5,219 nt of DNA, from the NCBI GenBank assembly GCA_964478455.1, contig CAYZJD010000336.1, positions 1 to 5,219 of the forward strand, given 5' to 3'. The DNA is from CAYZJD01 sp964478455. GTDB lineage: Bacteria; Acidobacteriota; Terriglobia; Bryobacterales; Bryobacteraceae. Below the pieces are notes generated by a model. It was not told the DNA's origin. It saw only the letters and a program-made list of their open reading frames with translations, and did not search any database. Shown piece by piece: positions 1 through 5,219 of the stretch (position 1 is its first letter; each line of letters opens with the position of its first letter). Made by a program: the position numbers and the translations under genes.

Positions 1-117
1 CAGGACCACGGCCACGCGTGCCGCCGCAACAGCATGCAAGCCGTCAAACCACCGCCCAAAAGGAGACCGCCCAGACGAATCCAGGAACTCCCGAATCTCA
101 ATTTCCGGCATCTGCAT
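1..117 (-). CDS. RelE/ParE-family (HigB, Gp49-like) addiction module toxin, N-terminal part
   Basis: Partial gene running off the left edge; the 39 visible codons are open. The protein begins MQMPEIEIREFLDSSGRSPF and continues with GRWFDGLHAVAAARVAVVL. This matches the start of the RelE/HigB-type 'addiction module killer' family (PF05973-like), whose members typically open with an EI.E(Y/F)LD..GRSPF..W.D.L...AAARV pattern: a beta strand, then a helical hairpin. Such toxins are usually ribosome-dependent mRNA interferases neutralised by an HTH antitoxin encoded just downstream, which here would be outside the window. The catalytic C-terminal half is not visible, so activity cannot be judged. 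Two in-frame ATGs are possible, at 117 and 111 (MPEIEI...), and neither has a Shine-Dalgarno sequence. Family membership rests on recalled pattern, not a search. The gene is divergent from the Rrf2 regulator. Confidence 0.72.
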   Translation of the reverse strand, partial: MQMPEIEIREFLDSSGRSPFGRWFDGLHAVAAARVAVVL

Positions 118-118
118 A

Positions 119-137
119 ATAGTAACATATGCGTTAC
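119..137 (-). promoter_or_regulatory. Putative operator and -10 region of the toxin gene
   Basis: GTAAC (122-126) and GTTAC (133-137) form a perfect 5-base inverted repeat with a 6-base spacer, in an A/T-rich patch that contrasts with the GC-rich surroundings. On the minus strand, TACTAT (124 to 119) resembles a sigma70 -10 box and would place transcription start near the toxin ATG at 111, so the mRNA may be nearly leaderless. No convincing -35 is seen. The repeat overlaps the -10 box, as expected for toxin-antitoxin autorepression. The role is inferred. Confidence 0.4.
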
Positions 138-232
138 CATCGAAGCCAGGCCCAACTCCGCGAGGCGCTCCGCACCGCTGGGAGCCAACCTTTCAACGGG
201 CTTTTGGGGAGGCTTCTCCGCCAGGGGCTTGC

Positions 233-261
233 TTGACGTTCGCCCGCTAATCCTCTAATCT
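233..261 (+). promoter_or_regulatory. Sigma70-like promoter for the Rrf2-cysK unit
   Basis: TTGACG at 233-238 matches the -35 consensus at five of six positions. TAATCT at 256-261 lies exactly 17 bases downstream and is a plausible -10 box. Transcription would start near 268, giving a leader of about 28 bases before the Rrf2 ATG at 296. The hexamer CTAATC occurs twice (247-252 and 255-260), the second copy overlapping the -10 box. This could be a regulator site, possibly for the Rrf2 protein itself (inference). Confidence 0.5.
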
Positions 262-295
262 CTAGTTGAATACAGGTGATTTCCTTCCTCTCCCA

Positions 296-718
296 ATGAG
301 AATCTCCCTGAAAGGCGAATACGCGCTCCAAGCTGTGTTTGACCTTGCGGCGCAGCGGGCGGGCACGCCGGTCAAGATCGCGGACATCGCGCGGCGGCAG
401 AAGATTCCGCAGAAGTTTCTCGAGCTGATTCTGGCGACGCTGAAGCAGGGCGGGTTCGTCGAGTCGCGGCGCGGCGCGGAAGGCGGCTACCTGCTGGCGC
501 GTCCGGCCGACAGCATCATGGTCGGCGAGGTGCTGCGGTTCGTCGAGGGAACGCGGCCGCGGCATAAAGGCAGGCGGAGGAGCGAGAATCCGTTCGCGGA
601 GATGTGGCAGCGCGTGGAGGACGCCGTTTCGGGGGTAGTGGATGAGACGAGCTTTGCCGAAGTGGCGCGGGCTTGGGCGGAGAGGCAGCACCGATACGTG
701 GCGAATTGGGAGATCTGA
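296..718 (+). CDS. Rrf2-family transcriptional regulator, CymR-like
   Basis: A 140-residue protein, the usual Rrf2 length. It starts MRISLKGEYALQAVFDLA, the family signature, so the ATG at 296 is preferred over an in-frame TTG at 266 that would add ten unrelated residues. The winged helix spans about residues 1-80: helix-turn-helix around IADIARRQKIPQKFLELIL, then a wing with the RRGAEGGYLLAR motif. A dimerisation helix follows (MWQRVEDAVSGVVDETSF), which closely resembles the same region of Bacillus CymR. There are no cysteines, so the Fe-S cluster of IscR, NsrR or RsrR is excluded; the ligand region instead carries a basic stretch, RPRHKGRRR. It lies 99 bases upstream of cysK on the same strand, as expected for a regulator of cysteine synthesis. 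In Firmicutes CymR is a repressor that binds CysK as co-repressor; transferring that role here is inference. No Shine-Dalgarno sequence is evident close to the start. Confidence 0.9.
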   Translation: MRISLKGEYALQAVFDLAAQRAGTPVKIADIARRQKIPQKFLELILATLKQGGFVESRRGAEGGYLLARPADSIMVGEVLRFVEGTRPRHKGRRRSENPFAEMWQRVEDAVSGVVDETSFAEVARAWAERQHRYVANWEI

Positions 719-817
719 GAGTTCGTTGAAGAACCGGTGACGGGCAAGGCGCCAAGCAGGGGATAGCGAAGCCGCCAGCCGGCTGTTGCCGCAGCATCCG
801 AGGAGGAGAAAGATCGC
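719..817 (+). other. rrf2-cysK intergenic spacer / cysK leader
   Basis: This 99-base spacer has no recognisable gene and no riboswitch I can identify. Two short hairpins share an arm and exclude each other: AGCCG/CGGCT (770-774 with 780-784) and CGGC/GCCG (780-783 with 788-791). Such stems arise easily by chance in GC-rich DNA. No internal promoter stands out, so cysK is probably co-transcribed with the upstream regulator. Confidence 0.35.
801..808 (+). promoter_or_regulatory. Ribosome binding site of cysK
   Basis: AGGAGGAG is a near-perfect Shine-Dalgarno sequence ending nine bases before the GTG at 818. It decides that start codon, since the reading frame has no nearby ATG. Confidence 0.8.
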
Positions 818-1774
818 GTGGTATTCGAAGACAATTCGTTGAGCATCGGCCGGACGCCGTTGGTGAAGATCAACCGGATCACGAAAGGCGCCGGAGCGAC
901 GGTTCTGGGCAAGGTCGAGGGCCGGAATCCGGCTTATAGCGTGAAGTGCCGCATCGGCGCGTCGATGGTATGGGACGCGGAGAAGCGCGGCGTGCTCGGT
1001 CCGGGCAAAGAGATCATCGAGCCGACCAGCGGCAACACCGGCATCGCGCTGGCATTCGTGGCGGCGGCGCGCGGCTATCCGGTCACGCTCACCATGCCGG
1101 AGAGCTTCTCGATCGAGCGGCGCAAGGTGCTGAAGGCGCTCGGCGCGAAGCTGGTATTGACCGACGCGGGCCTCGGGATGGGAGGCGCCATCGTCAAGGC
1201 GGAGGAGTTCGTGGCTTCGAACCCCGACCGGTACGTGCTGCTCCAGCAGTTCAAGAACCCGGCCAACCCGGAAATCCACTTCCAGACCACGGGACCGGAG
1301 ATTTGGGACGACACTGACGGCGCCATTGACGTGCTCGTTTCCGGCGTCGGCACCGGCGGCACGATCACCGGCGTGTCGCGGTTCATCAAGAACGTGAAGG
1401 GGAAGAAGATCCTCTCCGTGGCCGTGGAGCCGGCCGCCAGCCCGGTGATCACGCAAACACTCAACAAGCAGCCGGTGAAGCCGTCGCCGCACAAGATTCA
1501 AGGCATCGGCGCGGGCTTTATTCCGGACACGCTCGACCTGTCGATGGTTGACCGCGTGGAACAGGCGACCAACGAAGAGGCGATCGAGTACGCGCGGCGG
1601 CTCGCCTGCGAAGAGGGCATTCTCTCGGGCATTTCCTGCGGCGCGGCGATGGCGGTGGCGGCGCGCCTGGCGTTTGATCCGGAGTTCGCGGGCAAGACGA
1701 TCGTAGCCATCCTGCCGGACTCGGGCGAGCGTTACCTCAGCACCGTGCTTTACGACGGCATGTTCGCGGAGTAA
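818..1774 (+). CDS. cysK: Cysteine synthase A (O-acetylserine sulfhydrylase)
   Basis: A complete 318-residue cytosolic PLP enzyme that makes L-cysteine and acetate from O-acetylserine and sulfide, the last step of sulfur assimilation. It is close to E. coli CysK throughout. The N-terminus has FEDNSLSIGRTPLVKINR. The PLP Schiff-base lysine is K43 in SVKCRIGA. The substrate-binding loop TSGNTG is at about 70-75, the PLP phosphate loop GTGGT at 178-182, the HKIQGIGAGFIP segment at 225-236, and GISCGAA at 271-277. The C-terminus has ILPDSGERYLST. The KVEGRNP and SVKCRIGA segments favour the CysK type over CysM or cystathionine beta-synthase. GTG is the start, supported by its Shine-Dalgarno sequence. 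It probably forms an operon with the CymR-like regulator; no cysE is in view. All catalytic motifs are intact, so it should be active. Confidence 0.96.
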   Translation: MVFEDNSLSIGRTPLVKINRITKGAGATVLGKVEGRNPAYSVKCRIGASMVWDAEKRGVLGPGKEIIEPTSGNTGIALAFVAAARGYPVTLTMPESFSIERRKVLKALGAKLVLTDAGLGMGGAIVKAEEFVASNPDRYVLLQQFKNPANPEIHFQTTGPEIWDDTDGAIDVLVSGVGTGGTITGVSRFIKNVKGKKILSVAVEPAASPVITQTLNKQPVKPSPHKIQGIGAGFIPDTLDLSMVDRVEQATNEEAIEYARRLACEEGILSGISCGAAMAVAARLAFDPEFAGKTIVAILPDSGERYLSTVLYDGMFAE

Positions 1775-1788
1775 GGCCGGACGCGGCC
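1775..1788 (+). terminator. Possible terminator hairpin after cysK, cut by the gap
   Basis: Directly after the cysK stop, GGCCG (1775-1779) and CGGCC (1784-1788) can pair around a 4-base GACG loop. A T-tract would fall at or inside the N run starting at 1791, so it cannot be seen. The hairpin is plausible but short. Confidence 0.3.
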
Positions 1789-1790
1789 AG

Positions 1791-1890
1791 NNNNNNNNNN
1801 NNNNNNNNNNNNNNNNNNNNNNNNNNNNNNNNNNNNNNNNNNNNNNNNNNNNNNNNNNNNNNNNNNNNNNNNNNNNNNNNNNNNNNNNNN
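1791..1890. other. Assembly gap (100 Ns)
   Basis: Exactly 100 consecutive Ns, the usual placeholder for a scaffold gap of unknown size. It separates cysK from the radical SAM gene, so their true spacing, and whether another gene lies between them, is unknown. Reading frames that run through it are meaningless. Confidence 0.97.
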
Positions 1891-2925
1891 CTACACAAAA
1901 TCCGCGGCATCGCGGAAGGCCATGGCGGCGTTGCGAAAGTCGGGGCGGTAGTAACTGGCGGCTTCGGCTTCCAGCGGCTGGATCCATCCATTTTCGAAGC
2001 CCAGGTCTTCCAGCCATTCGAGCACCCTCTCGAATTCCCGCGGACGGACCTTGCGGTTCAGCAGCGGAAACCGCTCATCGCTCACCTTGTTAGCGGGATA
2101 GTACTGCGACATCACGCTCAGCGTGACGAGCGGGGAGAGGGCGTCGCGGATCCACTCGAGCGTCTCGCGGACGCCGGCCAGGTCGTTCGGCAACACCAGC
2201 AGCCGGATCACGAGCCCGCGCCGCAGGAGCCCGCGGCCGTCGGTCACGAGTTCGTCGCCCAACTGCCTGTACATCTCCCGCACCGCCGCGCGCGAGTGCT
2301 CGACGTACTCCGGGACCTTCGAGTACTCCCTGGCCGCCACGTCGTCGGAGTATTTCAGGTCGGGCAGATAGATGTCGATTACGCCGTCGAGCAGCCGCAG
2401 CACCTCCGCGCTGTCGTAGGCGTTGGTGTTATAGACGAGCGGCAGATGGAGCCCGCGCCGGGCGGCGATCTCGAGCGAGCGCGCGATCTGCGGCACGAAG
2501 TGCGTGGGCGAGACCAAGCCGATGTTGTGGCAGCCCTGCTGCTGAAGCTCGAGCATGATTTCAGCCAGCCGGTCGAAGCCGATTTCGCCGCCGGGACGGG
2601 TGTCGTGGAAATCCTGGCTGATCTGCCAGTTCTGGCAGTAAACGCAGCGCAGGTTGCAGTGGCCGAAAAAGTTGTTGCCGGCCCCGCGGGCCTCGCCGCG
2701 CGGCAGGTGCGAACCGCTAAGCGCGGGCTCTTCGCCGAAGTGCGGCGTCCAGGAGGAGACAATCGGCAGGCGGCCGGCCACGCAAACTTTCGTCTGGTTC
2801 GCGAGCCGGTTGACGCGGCAATCCCACGGGCAGATGTCGCAGCTCACGAGCATGCGATCGAGCAGTTCGACACGCCGGGCGAGTTCGCCGTTTTCGAGCA
2901 GCGCCAGGTAGGAAGGAGACAGCAT
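1891..2925 (-). CDS. PflX-like radical SAM protein (COG1313)
   Basis: A 344-residue cytosolic iron-sulfur protein resembling pyruvate formate-lyase activating enzymes of the PflX/COG1313 group, whose substrate is not established. The radical SAM motif CNLRCVYC (C90, C94, C97) binds the 4Fe-4S cluster that cleaves S-adenosylmethionine. Upstream is a second cysteine set, CDICPWDC plus C48 (C29, C32, C36, C48), typical of the group and possibly metal-binding. Other group hallmarks are PHFGEEPALSG (61-71), NNFFGHC before the cluster, and further on VSPTHFVPQI, LVYNTNAYDS, DIYLPDLKYSD and VMSQYYP. The ATG at 2925 is supported by GAGGGGAG a few bases upstream. The stop codon (TAG) abuts the N gap, but the frame closes naturally at a family-like length. 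No pyruvate formate-lyase or other glycyl radical enzyme is nearby. Family assignment is strong; function is open. Confidence 0.9.
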   Translation of the reverse strand: MLSPSYLALLENGELARRVELLDRMLVSCDICPWDCRVNRLANQTKVCVAGRLPIVSSWTPHFGEEPALSGSHLPRGEARGAGNNFFGHCNLRCVYCQNWQISQDFHDTRPGGEIGFDRLAEIMLELQQQGCHNIGLVSPTHFVPQIARSLEIAARRGLHLPLVYNTNAYDSAEVLRLLDGVIDIYLPDLKYSDDVAAREYSKVPEYVEHSRAAVREMYRQLGDELVTDGRGLLRRGLVIRLLVLPNDLAGVRETLEWIRDALSPLVTLSVMSQYYPANKVSDERFPLLNRKVRPREFERVLEWLEDLGFENGWIQPLEAEAASYYRPDFRNAAMAFRDAADFV

Positions 2926-2969
2926 CTGCTCCCCTCAGTGTAGCAGCGGCTCTTGACTATGATGGTTCC
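2926..2969. promoter_or_regulatory. Divergent promoter region between the radical SAM and glycosidase genes
   Basis: Only 44 bases separate the two divergent starts. On the minus side GAGGGGAG (2936 to 2929) is the radical SAM ribosome binding site, and TACACT (2942 to 2937) is a weak -10 candidate. On the plus side TATGAT (2958-2963) resembles a -10 box and would start transcription near 2970, at the GTG itself, suggesting a leaderless mRNA. No good -35 box is visible for either, so the promoter assignments are tentative. Confidence 0.35.
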
Positions 2970-5150
2970 GTGAGTTTGCGAAAGGGGGCATTCGCGCTGC
3001 TGTTCGCAGCGGCCGCCGCGGCGCAACCGCCGCGGGGCTGGAACGACTACCACATCATCATGTGGAGCACCGGCGAGCCGCGCGACCGGTCCCTATGGAT
3101 CGACCGTCTCCGGGAACTCGGCTTCACGGCGGAACAGTGCACGCGCGGGTGCGATGCGACGCCGTACGTCGCCAAAGGGTTCGGCTTTTACGTCGAGAAC
3201 CTCGTTTCCGAACTGGCCTTCCTTCACAGCCGGCGGCCGCTGTACGACGCCGACTGGCAGGGCTACACAAGCAGCCGCGACAAGAAGTATCTGATCCGGA
3301 AGCCGTGCCTGAACGATCCCGCGTACTGGCCGGCGGCCAGGACCGATGTCCTGCGGTGGGTTCAGCCCTACCCCGCCCTGCGGCCGCTGCTTTACGATCT
3401 GCGGGACGAGCTGTCCATCGGCTCCTACGCCAATCCGATGGATTATTGTTTCGGGCCGCACACGCTGGCCGCGTTTCGGGAGTGGCTGAAATCGCAGTAC
3501 GGTTCGCTTGAGGCGCTGAACCGTGAGTGGGAGACGTCGTTCTCTTCCTGGGAGGCGGCCGCCCCGATGACGACGTACGAGATCAAGGACAGGGAACGCG
3601 CGGCGCTTGCGGCCGGCAGACCCGAGAACTACGCGCCGTGGGCGGATCATCGCGCATTCATGGATTTGACGTTCGCGCAGGCGCTCGACCGGTTCCGCGG
3701 CTACATCCGCGAACTCGACGCTGTGACGCCGGTAGGGATTGAAGGAACGCAGATGCCGAGCGCCTGGGGAGGTTACGACCTGTGGCGGCTTTCGCGGGTG
3801 GTGGATTGGGTCGAGCCGTATGACATCGCCAGCAGTCACGAGATCTTCCGATCGTTCCTTCCGCCGGACACTCCAGTGCTCGGTACCGTTTTCGGCAGCG
3901 ACATGCCGCGCATCCGGCGCGAGTTGTGGTGGCGCATGCTGCACGGGGACCGGGGCGTGATTGTGTGGGACGACGAAGAGAGCCGCAGCATCCAGAAGAC
4001 GCAGGAGGATCTCCCCATCACCGCCCGCGGCCGGGGTCTGGCCGAGATCTTCTCGGAACTGCGGCCGGTGGCGCGGAGGATGATCGGCCTCCGCCGGCTC
4101 GACGACCGGATCGCCGTTCACTATTCACAGGCCAGCATCCGGGCGCATTGGATGTTCGATTCGCGCGAGGACCTGGACACGTGGCCGAGGCGGTTCTCCT
4201 CGTATGAGGCTACGTACTCACGGTACGCGCGCGTGCGGGACAGCTTTCTGCGCGTCATCGAGGATTTGGGGCTCCAATACAACCTCGTGTCGTACGAGCA
4301 GATCGAGAACGGTGAATTAACCGGTGGAGGCTACCGCGTGCTGCTGTTGCCACAGTCGGTTGCCATCTCCGAGAAAGAGGCCGCGGCCATCGAGGCCTTC
4401 GTACAGGCGGGCGGGACGGTGATTGCCGACAACATGACTGCCACCATGAACGAGCGTTGCCGGCGGCTGGCGCGGGGCCGCCTCGATCCGCTGTTCGGCA
4501 TCTCGCGGAGCGCCGTCGGGTGGCGAGCGGGACCGGCGGGGGCGTCGTTTCACGTTGGCAGCACATCACAAGCGCCGTTCGAGATCTTCGAGCCGGAAGT
4601 TTCGCTCACCACCGGCGCGGCGCGTTACACCGCCGGGGGCTCGCCGGCCGTCATCGAGAACCGTATCGGCTCGGGCCGCGCCGTCTATTTCAACCTGGAC
4701 ATGCACCACTACGGCCGCTACCGGCTGACGCCGCCGCGCGGCGATGCGTACCGCGATCTGTTCACGGCGTTGCTCAGGGAATCGGGGGTCGAGCCGGCGA
4801 TCCGGGTTGTAGACGCGGCCACCGGCGCGCCCGCGCCCTGCGTCGAAGTGTTGCGTTACAAGGGTCCGACGAGCGAATCCATCGCGGTGATGCGAAATCC
4901 CGAGTTCGGAGCCACCGGTTATCTCAAGGAGGCTGGCTATCCTGACAACTCGGTCCTCGAGCAGCCTGCGCGAATCCGCGTGCTGCTGGACCGGGCGTCG
5001 CCGCTCACCGAGGTCCGCACGGGCCGTTTCCATAGCACCACCGGCTCCTTGGAAGCGACGCTTGATCCCTGGAGCCCGGTGATTCTGCGGCGAGCAACAG
5101 CGGTCGAGCCCAGATCGTCTCGACCGAGGCCGCCCGGCCGCAGGCGATAA
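2970..5150 (+). CDS. Secreted GH42-like glycoside hydrolase with beta-galactosidase trimerisation domain
   Basis: A 726-residue exported protein. Residues 1-18 form a signal peptide: RK, then a hydrophobic stretch ending in six alanines, with likely cleavage before QPPRGW. Residues 25-340 look like a clan GH-A/GH42 TIM barrel. YDLRDELSIG (E147, likely acid/base) is followed by the GH42-like stretch FREWLKSQYGSLEALNREW, strand VDWVEPYDI (279-286) and GVIVWDDEES (329-338). Residues 418-511 resemble the GH42 trimerisation (GATase-like) domain, with YRVLLLPQSVAISEKEA and a following AGGTVIADN. The remainder is probably a beta-rich C-terminal domain ending in a basic tail, RPRPPGRRR. It would act on glycans outside the cytoplasm, substrate unknown. 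The GH42 nucleophile Glu is not evident at strand 7 (PVLGTVFGSD, 302-311), so it may be divergent or inactive. The start is GTG at 2970 with no Shine-Dalgarno sequence; no other in-frame start gives the signal peptide. Confidence 0.78.
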   Translation: MSLRKGAFALLFAAAAAAQPPRGWNDYHIIMWSTGEPRDRSLWIDRLRELGFTAEQCTRGCDATPYVAKGFGFYVENLVSELAFLHSRRPLYDADWQGYTSSRDKKYLIRKPCLNDPAYWPAARTDVLRWVQPYPALRPLLYDLRDELSIGSYANPMDYCFGPHTLAAFREWLKSQYGSLEALNREWETSFSSWEAAAPMTTYEIKDRERAALAAGRPENYAPWADHRAFMDLTFAQALDRFRGYIRELDAVTPVGIEGTQMPSAWGGYDLWRLSRVVDWVEPYDIASSHEIFRSFLPPDTPVLGTVFGSDMPRIRRELWWRMLHGDRGVIVWDDEESRSIQKTQEDLPITARGRGLAEIFSELRPVARRMIGLRRLDDRIAVHYSQASIRAHWMFDSREDLDTWPRRFSSYEATYSRYARVRDSFLRVIEDLGLQYNLVSYEQIENGELTGGGYRVLLLPQSVAISEKEAAAIEAFVQAGGTVIADNMTATMNERCRRLARGRLDPLFGISRSAVGWRAGPAGASFHVGSTSQAPFEIFEPEVSLTTGAARYTAGGSPAVIENRIGSGRAVYFNLDMHHYGRYRLTPPRGDAYRDLFTALLRESGVEPAIRVVDAATGAPAPCVEVLRYKGPTSESIAVMRNPEFGATGYLKEAGYPDNSVLEQPARIRVLLDRASPLTEVRTGRFHSTTGSLEATLDPWSPVILRRATAVEPRSSRPRPPGRRR
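5101..5126 (+). repeat. 8-base inverted repeat in the 3' end of the glycosidase gene
   Basis: CGGTCGAG (5101-5108) and CTCGACCG (5119-5126) are perfect inverted copies with a 10-base loop, inside the codons of the low-complexity C-terminal tail. It could form an RNA hairpin near the end of the message; function is unknown. Confidence 0.4.
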
Positions 5151-5202
5151 CCGGAGCCCTTTCGGCGCAGCAGTTTCGGAACCCTTGAAAGGGCATCGCC
5201 GG
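5151..5202 (+). terminator. Stem-loop after the glycosidase stop, possible terminator
   Basis: Immediately after the TAA, GCCCTTTC (5156-5163) pairs perfectly with GAAAGGGC (5187-5194) around a 23-base loop. The flanking CCGG at 5151-5154 can also pair with CCGG at 5199-5202 across small bulges. No T-tract follows, so it is not a classical intrinsic terminator; it may be a mRNA 3' end structure. The last 17 bases of the window show no gene. Confidence 0.4.
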
Positions 5203-5219
5203 TAACTCGTTGACTCGCC

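Noticed and set aside
34..258. Plus-strand 74-codon open frame
   Set aside because: It overlaps the well-matched toxin gene on the other strand and the rrf2 promoter, its composition is Pro/Arg-rich, and no family is recognisable.
719..817. Riboswitch (SAM, SAH or cobalamin type) upstream of cysK
   Set aside because: None of the conserved core sequences I know for these classes is present; only short GC stems are seen.
1628..1648. GISCGAA in CysK instead of the GISSGAA of E. coli as a functional change
   Set aside because: The cofactor-binding serine appears to be retained as the first residue of the pair, and a Cys at the next position is probably a tolerated variant; I could not align precisely by eye.
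134..2017. Minus-strand 627-codon frame spanning rrf2, cysK and the gap
   Set aside because: It runs through the 100 Ns and antisense to two clear genes; its Arg/His/Leu-rich composition is typical of GC-rich shadow frames.
2296..2943. Plus-strand 215-codon frame opposite the radical SAM gene
   Set aside because: The opposite strand carries unmistakable radical SAM motifs; this frame is its shadow.
2959..2973. Mini-ORF ATGATGGTTCCGTGA overlapping the glycosidase GTG
   Set aside because: Four codons with no ribosome binding site; the overlap may be chance, and a coupling role cannot be supported.
3093..4121. Minus-strand 342-codon frame inside the glycosidase
   Set aside because: Antisense to a gene with a signal peptide and GH42-like motifs; Arg/Val/Pro-rich with no recognisable motif.
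5210..5215. TTGACT near the right edge as the -35 of a next gene
   Set aside because: The window ends before any -10 could be seen.

Overview
This window is high-GC bacterial DNA, with third codon positions strongly G/C. It carries parts of four or five transcription units and a run of exactly 100 Ns (1791-1890), so it is probably a draft or metagenome scaffold. The mix of genes suggests a soil-type bacterium, tentatively Acidobacteriota (Bryobacterales/Solibacter-like). The clues are a CymR-like Rrf2 regulator next to cysK, a PflX-like radical SAM protein, and a secreted GH42-like glycosidase with an Ala-rich signal peptide. No 16S or ribosomal marker is present, so the taxonomy is inference.

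Layout, left to right. (1) At 1-117 on the minus strand is the N-terminal 39 residues of a RelE/ParE (HigB, Gp49-like) addiction-module toxin; the rest, and any antitoxin, lie beyond the left edge. (2) At 118-295 is a divergent intergenic region. It holds a GTAAC-N6-GTTAC inverted repeat just upstream of the toxin, and a good sigma70-type promoter (TTGACG-N17-TAATCT) pointing at the next gene. (3) At 296-718 is an Rrf2-family regulator without cysteines, resembling CymR. It is followed after 99 bases by cysK (818-1774), a complete cysteine synthase A with a GTG start and a strong Shine-Dalgarno sequence. A short GC hairpin follows the cysK stop and the sequence then enters the N gap. (4) At 1891-2925 on the minus strand is a COG1313/PflX-type radical SAM protein whose stop codon touches the edge of the gap. 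(5) At 2970-5150 on the plus strand, divergent from it across 44 bases, is a large secreted protein with a GH42-like barrel and a beta-galactosidase trimerisation-like domain. An inverted repeat follows its stop.

How the genes may work together. The Rrf2-cysK pair makes biological sense: in Firmicutes CymR represses sulfur-assimilation genes and uses CysK as its partner. The same CymR-CysK sensing may operate here (inference). The toxin fragment, the radical SAM protein and the glycosidase show no clear functional link to the cysteine genes. Because of the gap, the real distance between cysK and the radical SAM gene is unknown. I see no CRISPR array, tRNA, rRNA, insertion sequence or clearly new multi-gene system. 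The points most worth a second look are the CymR-like/CysK pair, the toxin operator, and the apparent loss of the GH42 nucleophile in the glycosidase.
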